The notes under the pieces were generated by a model. The model searched no databases. It was given only the letters and a program-made list of their open reading frames with translations, and was not told the DNA's origin. Below are positions 50,601-57,233 of a stretch of 64,000 nt of DNA, one piece after another. The position numbers were made by a program, and so were the translations under genes. How positions within the stretch are numbered: the stretch's first letter is position 1; every line of letters begins with the position of its first letter. Origin of the DNA: Umezawaea endophytica (GTDB taxonomy: Bacteria; Actinomycetota; Actinomycetes; Mycobacteriales; Pseudonocardiaceae). Where the stretch lies: contig NZ_JANYMP010000021.1 of the NCBI RefSeq assembly GCF_025061645.1, positions 116,512 to 180,511 on the forward strand. The letters are read 5' to 3'.

Positions 50601-52801
50601 TGGGCCTGCTTCACTGCCTTCGGGGCGAACGTCCCGGTTTTGGGCGAGCCGTCCGGGTTGATCTTGAGTTTGCCGTCGTCTCCAATGTGCGCGCGGAGCG
50701 CGCCAGCCAGGGCGACGAGCACGCCCATGTCGGCGGGACCGACCCGCACGTCGGTGAGCGGGCCGAGGCGGTCCACGAGGGGACCGACGCGCCCGACGAG
50801 CTGGTCGACCTGGCTCCCGCGCGACCGCCAGTGGTTCGCCCGGCCTACGAGCACGTCGTACAGCGCTTCGTTCATCCACTGTTCGCGCCGCCGCGACAGG
50901 TCCTCGGCCTCCCGCGCCAGGCCGTTCAGCCGTCGCCGCAGCACCGTCCGCGTGGACTGGTCCAGGCGGCGGACTGCGTCGAAGGCTGTGTGCTGCGTGA
51001 GGTTGCCGTGCCCTTCCTCCGCTGAGATGGCCTGCCGCTCTGCGGTCACCAGCGCGGAGAACGCCTCGGGGGAGGGCACCTCCGCGATGGGCAGCAGCTT
51101 GAGCCGCGATTCGGGCTCATCGGCGTTCAACGCGTCGTCAACGACGTTTCGATGCCACTCAGCGATGTCACTCGCGGGGACCGGAGATGGGACGACACCG
51201 CTCACGGTGGTCAGGTCGGCCACCCAACCGAACCGCTCCCGCTCCGCTTCCACGCGCTGTGCCAAGGCGGCGAGCGTCCCCCGGTAGTCGCCGACCTCGT
51301 GCTCGGCCACCTCATCACCGCGTGCGTCGAGCAGGCGCCGGTACAGCCCCGCCCGGCGCAGGCGGAGTTCTTCGATCGCCGCGACGTGGTCCTCAATGGC
51401 CCGGTGTGCGGCCTCGGCGTCGTACTCACCGGATACATGGCTGATCCGCTCCACGGCGACCTTGAGGTCCGCCAGATCCGAACGCGAGGAGCCGACGACC
51501 GAGACGGCCAGCGGTGCGATGGCCTCGGGCAGCTTCGCCCGCACCTCCTTCAGTGCGCGATCGGTGTGCGCGGTGACGAGCACCCGCTTGCCTTGCGCAA
51601 GGAGGTGGGAGAGCAGAGCGGCGACAGTGTGGGTCTTGCCCGTTCCGGGCGGGCCTTGAACGAGGGTTTGAGCTTTCCCGTCGACCTGAGTGAGCACACG
51701 CAACTGCCGGTCGTTGACCGGCAACGGTAGGAAGAGGTCCGCGTCGAGTTCCACCAGAGCGCCGGCCTCTGGCGAGCGTTCCGCGGTCGGCCGGTGGTCC
51801 GGGTCGACGAGCGGGAGCAGCCCGTCCGGGACCACGCCCGATTCGCCGAGCTGCACGGCGATCGAGTCGAGGATGTCGACGATCCCCTGCCGTGAGCGCC
51901 TGCGCAGGATGACGGCGGGCGCGAACGCCGCCACGGCGTGCGTGCCCGGCTTCTGCGCCTCGTCCTCGTCCAGGTAGGACGCGTCGCCGTCGAGGGCGTG
52001 GACCAAGCGCCGCAGCACGCCGCCCACGACTTCGCGGTGCAGTACCGCGGCGGTGACCTCACGGGCCTCATTCCTGATTTGCACGACGTGCGGCGGATTG
52101 GCCACGCGACCTGGATCAAGCATGTCCAACTCGACGTTCAATCCGTCTGCGACCTCGGCCTGCTGGAGGGTGAGGCGCCCTGTGGCGTCATCGAAGTGGA
52201 TCGCTGCGCGCACGGTGGCGAGGTGCCGCCGCACGACGTAGTGGCCAGGAGGCGACCATGACAGGCAGCCGACGCCGACGACGAGTTCGAGTTCCTCGGC
52301 GTGCCCGGTCGCGGTGACGTAAGCGGAAAACAGGTCGTTGTAGACGTTCCGCGCAGGTCGATCGCTCCGCTCGCGCTCGGCCCACGCCGACCAACGCGCC
52401 TCCCACTCGGCATGGGCGTCGCGGACTTCGGGCGCGTCATCGAGTGCAGTGCGCTGCCCCTCTTCACCGATCGACTCTCGGAGACGCGGCGGAGCACTCG
52501 GGTCGTCCCACTCCCCTGCCAACCAGGGCCGCAGGTCCGCTTCCGGTTCAGGCGGTTCCTGGTGCGAGACCCGGTCGACCACGAGCAAAGGGCCACCGGG
52601 CTCGGGTGCTTCCTCACGATGTGCGGCCTGGACGGAGGGGTGGTCGGGCAACTGGCCGAACCACAGCACCGAGTCGTAGCTGTCGGTGGTGCGGGGCGAG
52701 TTCGACTTGAGCTGTTGGCTCCGCGCGAGGAACTCGAAAAGCCGTACCGCTCTGTCAACCGCAGCACCCTGCGGATTCGGAACAGCGCCGTTGTCCGCCA
52801 C
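47606..52801 (-). CDS. Giant SF1 (UPF1/DNA2-like) helicase with C-terminal Vsr/DUF559-like nuclease
   Basis: A 1731-residue protein. The N-terminal part (1-360) is of unknown fold. The AAA helicase starts with Walker A GPPGTGKTH (Lys389), is interrupted by a ~600-residue coiled-coil-rich insert, and resumes with Walker B VVIVDEAS (Asp1072/Glu1073), GDDKQVSPT and RFNVAASRGKDQMWVF. A PD-(D/E)xK-type nuclease follows (Asp1401, Glu1414 in VECDGDAWHG, then MARQRDLERCGW, a Vsr/DUF559 signature). A Val/Pro-rich linker and a winged-helix-like tail (about 1630-1731) end it. AAGGGGG lies six bases before the GTG. Similar helicase-Vsr proteins act in phage defence. Confidence 0.88.
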   Translation of the reverse strand: MADNGAVPNPQGAAVDRAVRLFEFLARSQQLKSNSPRTTDSYDSVLWFGQLPDHPSVQAAHREEAPEPGGPLLVVDRVSHQEPPEPEADLRPWLAGEWDDPSAPPRLRESIGEEGQRTALDDAPEVRDAHAEWEARWSAWAERERSDRPARNVYNDLFSAYVTATGHAEELELVVGVGCLSWSPPGHYVVRRHLATVRAAIHFDDATGRLTLQQAEVADGLNVELDMLDPGRVANPPHVVQIRNEAREVTAAVLHREVVGGVLRRLVHALDGDASYLDEDEAQKPGTHAVAAFAPAVILRRRSRQGIVDILDSIAVQLGESGVVPDGLLPLVDPDHRPTAERSPEAGALVELDADLFLPLPVNDRQLRVLTQVDGKAQTLVQGPPGTGKTHTVAALLSHLLAQGKRVLVTAHTDRALKEVRAKLPEAIAPLAVSVVGSSRSDLADLKVAVERISHVSGEYDAEAAHRAIEDHVAAIEELRLRRAGLYRRLLDARGDEVAEHEVGDYRGTLAALAQRVEAERERFGWVADLTTVSGVVPSPVPASDIAEWHRNVVDDALNADEPESRLKLLPIAEVPSPEAFSALVTAERQAISAEEGHGNLTQHTAFDAVRRLDQSTRTVLRRRLNGLAREAEDLSRRREQWMNEALYDVLVGRANHWRSRGSQVDQLVGRVGPLVDRLGPLTDVRVGPADMGVLVALAGALRAHIGDDGKLKINPDGSPKTGTFAPKAVKQAQPLFQAARVNGLPPTSADHLDVFLVWADASRTLDALDRAWPDSVHIPAEDTLNERLQWHVTELKQLRRVLALGEALEEEERGLAGLGLPRPNWTDLDAVQTYARLVDAAAASDARTAATVPLLEVVRTIAEVAQWAEAAPCVKHLAQAVSERDHESYAVAHQRLVRLTEVVGLARRRDEVAATLASRLPRLYEAVSAEPRNPTWAEKLADWDAAWAWTVARSWVLGSGVEDVNALQGEVLHVEEQVRGQVERLAAERAWGHAVSPERLSGKARADLLQYAQLVKLLGKGTGVYANQRRADIKAAMDRCRPAVPVWIMPVYRIAEQFRVQPDMFDVVIVDEASQAGLEATFLHFLAPKIVVIGDDKQVSPTAVGTDQQQLRDLAEQYLWDDPYRASWQDPKRSLFDEAKMRFEGMTTLVEHRRCVPEIIGFSNRIAYEPDGIRLVPVRQYGADRLEPIKPVFLDNGYERGVTDKVNPAEADAIVDQIEKCIADPRYDGMTFGVVSLLGRAQAKRIEKRLLERIPPEEWKARDLRCGDSADFQGSERNVMFLSMVKAAEPGKRIGALTQDLYVQRFNVAASRGKDQMWVFHSLRLSDLGNPEDMRFQLLDYCYALSGHVDGVDDARNTAVPEDRKVEPFDSLFEQRVFNRLVDRGYSVVPQFPAEGYRIDLVVVGGKTRLAVECDGDAWHGPDAYERDMARQRDLERCGWTFFRIRESEFYADRPAVMARLWDALQELDIHPSGWISDRNDPSAVVASSPVPAAVHTSVTTAPEPGVAEPTVPAQVVRTPVVVDAVVVPEFVVPVNLPEPFVPVAVEHHEELPPVVVEKQALGSALAAYGTFTGTVVQVAEASRRDLLDGLVRLVEAEGPVLGSRLHTAYVRSSGSIRVTKLVAGELNKAIAQAVREGRLLEDNPLGESGVKPRTYRLPGQPEVRMRHVGPRSFEEVPPSELAALLHLVAERDGQRGEEALQRAVLELLGLKRLTDNVKNRFAAVQALRS

Positions 52802-53168
52802 AGTCGTCCCCCTTCCTCACCACCAAACTGATCAAGCTGCTCATCGCCGACAGGACATGTGGCGATACAGCCGACACCACACCGTTACGAAACAGGCCGA
52901 AGGAGCCCAAGAGGTCCTGACGGAACGTCGACTCGACCGGGCGGCCCCATTTATGACCGAGGCTCACAACACGCTGGGTGCGGAGGCCACACATTGTTTG
53001 CCGCCACCGGAGCCACGCCTGCCTGATCCCACGTGGGTCCGAAAATCTCTTCGGAGCGAAGGGTGCTCCACCGATCGGCTCGGCGATATTGCCTGGTGAA
53101 TACCTTCACCGCCTGCATGTCGAAGCGCCCTCCACCAGCACCGACTACCTCACCACGAGCAGCCGCTG
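52802..53168. other. 367-bp region upstream of the helicase gene
   Basis: This lies between the helicase (-) start and the DJ-1 gene (-) stop. It should contain the helicase promoter. It is less GC-rich than its surroundings (for example around 52850-52970) and has no credible ORF, repeat or RNA gene. Confidence 0.5.
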
Positions 53169-53825
53169 TCAGGCCGTCGCAGCTTCGTCCTTATCCGCAC
53201 TGAAGCCACTGGCGATGACGCCCCGGACGAAGTCGACCACCTCGGGTGCCGCCTTCTCCACCGAACCGCTGTCGTACGGCGGTTCGGGGTCGTACTCGAT
53301 GGCCAACTGGATGCCCTGGGCGACGGTGTCGCCCCACAGGATTCCCGCCAGCGTCAACGCCATGTCGATGCCCGCGGAGACGCCGGCGGCGGTGAGCACC
53401 GATCCGTCCCGCACGACCCGGTCGGTGCTCACCTCCGCCCCCAGCGAGGCCAGCAGGTCGCGCAGCGCCCAGTGCGTGGTGGCGCGCTTGCCCTCCAGTA
53501 CGCCCGCGGAGGCCAGCAGCGTCGAGCCGGTGCACACCGAGGTCGTCCAGGTCGCGGTCGGGTGGACCTTGCGCAGCCAGGCCGCGACCGCCCCATCGGC
53601 CAGCACGTCGTACGGCTCGCCGCCGGGCACGACGATGACGTCCGCGTGGTCCAGCTCGTCGAACGTCGTGGTCGGGACCAGCCGCATCGCCGAGCCCGCG
53701 AGCACCGGGTCCGGGGTCGCGGCGACGAGGTGCGCGGTCACGTCCGGTCCGGGCGACAGCACGTCGTACGGGCCGACCAGGTCGAGCGCGGTCATGTTGG
53801 GGTAGAGCACGAAAGCGATGTCCAC
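53169..53825 (-). CDS. DJ-1/PfpI-family protein (isonitrile-hydratase-like)
   Basis: A 218-residue DJ-1-fold protein. The nucleophile elbow is TTSVCTGSTLLASAG with Cys98; VIVVPGGEPYDVL and ATTHWALRDLL are family blocks. It is close to isonitrile hydratases and to the N-terminal half of GlxA regulators. GGAG lies eight bases before the GTG at 53825, ten bases after the GlxA-like gene, so the two are co-transcribed. The substrate is unknown. Confidence 0.88.
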   Translation of the reverse strand: MDIAFVLYPNMTALDLVGPYDVLSPGPDVTAHLVAATPDPVLAGSAMRLVPTTTFDELDHADVIVVPGGEPYDVLADGAVAAWLRKVHPTATWTTSVCTGSTLLASAGVLEGKRATTHWALRDLLASLGAEVSTDRVVRDGSVLTAAGVSAGIDMALTLAGILWGDTVAQGIQLAIEYDPEPPYDSGSVEKAAPEVVDFVRGVIASGFSADKDEAATA

Positions 53826-53835
53826 TTCGATCTCC

Positions 53836-54774
53836 TCAGCCGGTGGTGCGGAAGCGCGATCGGTAGCCGCCGGGCGACACCCCGATCACGCGCTGGAAAG
53901 CCCTTCGGAGCGTTTCGGGCGAGCCGAACCCGCTCCGGCGGGCGACGACGTCGAGGGCCTCGTCGCCGGAGTCGAGCAGTCCGGTGGCGAACTCGACGCG
54001 AGCCCGTTCGACGTACTGCGCGGGTGGCAGGCCGACCTGGCGCGGGAACACCCGTGCCAGGTGCCGGGTGCTCATCGCGGCGCGGTGGGCCATGTCGGCG
54101 ACCGTCCACGCCGCCGTGGGGTCGGCCGCGATGGCGTCGAGCAGCACCCGCAGCCCCTCGGACCGGACCGTCGGAACGCTGGAGCGGACGCTGAACTGGG
54201 ACTGCCCGCCCGGCCGTTGCAGGAACACCACCATCCAGCGGGCGATCTCGCGGGCCACGTCCTGGCCGTGGTCGTCGGCGACCAAAGCCAGCGACAGGTC
54301 GATCCCCGCCGTTACGCCAGCCGACGTGGTGATCCGGCCGTGCCGCACGAAGATGGCGTTCGGCACCACCTCGACGGTCGGGTGCAGCCGGGCCAGCTTC
54401 GCGCAGAACGCCCAGTGCGTGGTCGCCCGGCCGCCGTCGAGCAGCCCGGCCGCCGCGAGCAGCCACGCCCCGGTGCACACCCCGGCGACCCGCCGCGCAC
54501 CGGCCGCCAGCCGCCGGACGTGGCCGATCAGCACCTCGTCGGTCGCCGCCGCCTCGAAACCGAACCCGCCGACCACGAGCAGCGTGTCGACGGGGCCGTC
54601 GACGTCGGCCAGGTCCTCGGCCAGCACCCGGAGACCGGCGGTCGCCCGCATCGGACCACCTCCGACCGTGGCCAGCCGGACCCGGTAACCACCCGCCCCC
54701 TCGAACACCTCCACCGGCCCGGCGACGTCCATCAGGGCCACGTCGTCGTAGCCGACGACCACCACCTCGCGCAC
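53836..54774 (-). CDS. GlxA-family transcriptional regulator (DJ-1 + AraC helix-turn-helix)
   Basis: A 312-residue regulator. The N-terminal DJ-1-like domain (about 1-185) has LLVVGGFGFEAAA and RRVAGVCTGAWLLAAAG, with a Cys at the elbow. The C-terminal AraC domain (about 215-310) has two helix-turn-helix units, including AMSTRHLARVFPRQVGL and RSGFGSPETLRRAFQRVIG. It probably activates its own operon with the DJ-1 enzyme gene 10 bp downstream. Confidence 0.92.
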   Translation of the reverse strand: MREVVVVGYDDVALMDVAGPVEVFEGAGGYRVRLATVGGGPMRATAGLRVLAEDLADVDGPVDTLLVVGGFGFEAAATDEVLIGHVRRLAAGARRVAGVCTGAWLLAAAGLLDGGRATTHWAFCAKLARLHPTVEVVPNAIFVRHGRITTSAGVTAGIDLSLALVADDHGQDVAREIARWMVVFLQRPGGQSQFSVRSSVPTVRSEGLRVLLDAIAADPTAAWTVADMAHRAAMSTRHLARVFPRQVGLPPAQYVERARVEFATGLLDSGDEALDVVARRSGFGSPETLRRAFQRVIGVSPGGYRSRFRTTG

Positions 54775-54835
54775 TCCTCCACTGTGGTGGAGCCCGATGA
54801 GGACGGCAACGACACATGCCCCTCGTATTCCGCCA

Positions 54836-55567
54836 TCACCGCACGCCCGCGGCCACCGCCGCTCGGACGGCGGACGGCAGGCCGTCGGTCCACGGGTCGC
54901 CGTGGCCGGGGTGCACCGTGGCGACGTCGTGGGACTCCAGCGCCCGCAACGACTCCAGCGCCGCGCGGCCGTCGTTGGTGAACGCCCGGCACAGCAGCGT
55001 CGGCCCGACGTGGCCGACCATCTCGTCGCGCGTGACGAGCGCGTCCCCGGTGAACGCCTGCTCCGCGAACACGAACACCGTGCTCCCGTGCGTGTGGCCG
55101 GGGGTGTGGACGGCGAGCGGGCGGCCCGGTACGTCGTCGAGCCTGCCGTCGGCGAACAGGACCGGCTCGACCACCGGCCGGGTGCGCAGGGCCCCGAGCC
55201 TGAGCAGGTGCAACGGGGTCCGCAGGCCGCTCGGCCGCCGCAGGGCGTACCCGGCGATCGACTTCTCCGGCCGCGCGTCGGCGGCGGGCCGCAGCGGAGC
55301 GGCGACCAGCGCGGCCTCGGCCCGGTGCACGTGGACGCGCGCCCCCGCCTCGGTCCGCAGCCGCTCGGCGAGGCCGATGTGGTCCGGGTGGCCGTGCGTC
55401 ACGAGGACGTCGGTGATGTCCGACGGGGCGATCCCCAGCCGGTCGAGGTCGGCCAGGAAGCCCGTCCAGTGGCCCGGCAGACCGGCGTCGACCAGCACCA
55501 GGCCCTCGCCCGTGTCGACGAGGTAGAAGTTGACCAGCCCGTCACCGAGGCGGTGCACCACGCTCAT
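54836..55567 (-). CDS. Metallo-beta-lactamase-fold hydrolase
   Basis: A 243-residue MBL-fold protein (glyoxalase II/lactonase-like). It has the metal motif THGHPDHIG, the second-site residues in HTPGHTHGSTVF and TGDALVTRD, and a terminal HPGHGDPW. The ATG at 55567 is preceded by GGGAGA. It is in the same direction as the GlxA/DJ-1 pair, 61 bp upstream. Substrates may be thioesters or lactones. Confidence 0.9.
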   Translation of the reverse strand: MSVVHRLGDGLVNFYLVDTGEGLVLVDAGLPGHWTGFLADLDRLGIAPSDITDVLVTHGHPDHIGLAERLRTEAGARVHVHRAEAALVAAPLRPAADARPEKSIAGYALRRPSGLRTPLHLLRLGALRTRPVVEPVLFADGRLDDVPGRPLAVHTPGHTHGSTVFVFAEQAFTGDALVTRDEMVGHVGPTLLCRAFTNDGRAALESLRALESHDVATVHPGHGDPWTDGLPSAVRAAVAAGVR

Positions 55568-55716
55568 CGTTCGGTCTCCCTTTTCGTCGACGACCGGTAT
55601 CTCCGCATGATCTTGCCCGCGTGCGCCGCGCCGACGTACCGTGGCACCGCTTGATCGCTGTAGCTCGCTCGCAAGGGTGCCGCCGCCGGTCCTTTTCCGC
55701 GTACGAGGAGATCGGC

Positions 55717-57177
55717 ATGCGCAAAATCAGCACCGGCTGGCGAGCGGCCCTTGGTGCGGCCACCGTGGTGGCCACCCTGACCGGCACCACCACCGCGACC
55801 GCGGACCCGGCGTCCACGGCCACCATCACGATCGACACGGCCAACCCGGCGGGACGGCTGGCGTCCGACTTCGTCGGGCTCTCGTTCGAGATGCGGGAAC
55901 TCGGCATCGGCAACCTCGACGCCGCGAAGGGCAACGCCGCCGCCCTGTTCAAGACGTTGGGCCGCAGCAACGTCCGCATCTCCGGCAACACCCTCGACCG
56001 CGACACCCTTTGGGTCCCGCAGGGCCAGCAGCCGCCGAACCCGTTGCCGGAGTGGGTGAACGACGTCGTCACCCCGACGGACATCAAGCGGCTCAACAGG
56101 TTCCTGTCCGTCACCGGCTGGGACACCATGGTGGGCATCAACCTGGGCCGCTGGGACGAGGCGCTGGGCAGGGACCAGGCCAGGTCGATGTCCTCCATCC
56201 TGGGGCGGAAGCTGGTCGCCGCCGAGTGCGGCAACGAGCCGGACCAGTGGGTGGGCAAGGGTTTCCGGCCCGCCGGGTACGCCTACGCGGACTACCGCAC
56301 GGACTGGGAGCGCTGCGCCGCCGCCGTCGGCAGCACGCGCATCGCCGGTCCCGACACCGCGGGCACCTCGTCGACGTGGGCGGCTTCGCTGGCCGCGGAC
56401 GAGAAGGACCGGATGTCCATGGTCACCGTGCACCAGTACAGCGGCGGCCCGGACGCCACGATCGCGACGCTGCTGTCGCCGACGACCGTGACCAACCAGC
56501 TCAAGGCCGTGTCGAAGAACCTCGCCGCCGCGAAGGCCAACGGGCTCGCCTTCCGGGTCGACGAGGCCAACTCCGCCTACAGCGGCGGTGTCGACGGCGT
56601 GAGCAACAGGTACGCGTCCGCGTTGTGGGGCTTGGACTACAGCCTGCAAATGGCACAGGCCGGTGTGGACGGCATCAACGTCCACGGTGGACTCGGTGTG
56701 TGCGACGAGCCCATCTGGAACGGCAAGTTCCAGCGCTACACGCCCCTCTGCGCCGCCAACGCGGCCGACGAGCAGGCCAAGGTGTACCGGGCCATGCCGA
56801 TCTACTACGGCCTGTGGATGGCCCGGCAGATGAAGTCCGGCAGGTTCCTGCCGCTCACCCTGTCGACCGACCGCAACGTCACCGCGTACGCCGTGAAGGG
56901 CGACGACGGCCGCACCAGGATCGCCGTGGTCCAGAAGGACGAGACCACCGCCGCGCCCGTGCGCCTCGACATCGCCGTCGACGCGCGCGGCGCCGAGGTC
57001 CTCCGTCTCACCGGGGACAGCCTCGCGGGCGTGGCGACGGCCGTGCAGGGCTCCACGGTCGACCGCCAGGGCCACCTCAGGCCGGGGCGGGCGGAGCAGG
57101 TCCGGGCCCGCGACGGCAGGCTCGGCGTCGACGTGGCGGCGGGCAGCGCCGTGATCATCACGCTCGACGGCTGCTGA
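55717..57177 (+). CDS. Secreted GH79-like glycoside hydrolase
   Basis: A 486-residue exported enzyme with a signal peptide (about residues 1-28), a TIM barrel and a C-terminal beta domain (about 390-486). The acid/base Glu174 lies in ECGNEPDQW and the nucleophile Glu283 in RVDEANSAYSGG, the heparanase/beta-glucuronidase (GH79) pattern. GAGGAG is followed by the ATG at 55717. It probably removes glucuronic acid from plant arabinogalactan or similar glycans. It is followed by a strong terminator. Confidence 0.87.
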   Translation: MRKISTGWRAALGAATVVATLTGTTTATADPASTATITIDTANPAGRLASDFVGLSFEMRELGIGNLDAAKGNAAALFKTLGRSNVRISGNTLDRDTLWVPQGQQPPNPLPEWVNDVVTPTDIKRLNRFLSVTGWDTMVGINLGRWDEALGRDQARSMSSILGRKLVAAECGNEPDQWVGKGFRPAGYAYADYRTDWERCAAAVGSTRIAGPDTAGTSSTWAASLAADEKDRMSMVTVHQYSGGPDATIATLLSPTTVTNQLKAVSKNLAAAKANGLAFRVDEANSAYSGGVDGVSNRYASALWGLDYSLQMAQAGVDGINVHGGLGVCDEPIWNGKFQRYTPLCAANAADEQAKVYRAMPIYYGLWMARQMKSGRFLPLTLSTDRNVTAYAVKGDDGRTRIAVVQKDETTAAPVRLDIAVDARGAEVLRLTGDSLAGVATAVQGSTVDRQGHLRPGRAEQVRARDGRLGVDVAAGSAVIITLDGC

Positions 57178-57184
57178 CACCCCG

Positions 57185-57220
57185 GCACACGGCTCCGCTC
57201 ACGGGAGGGGAGCCGTGTGC
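57185..57220. terminator. Perfect 12-bp hairpin terminator
   Basis: GCACACGGCTCC (57185-57196) pairs exactly with GGAGCCGTGTGC (57209-57220) around a 12-base loop, 8 bp after the GH79 stop. There is no T-run. The next gene starts 14 bp later, so its promoter must overlap the hairpin. Confidence 0.75.
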
Positions 57221-57233
57221 CAGGCTGACCGGC

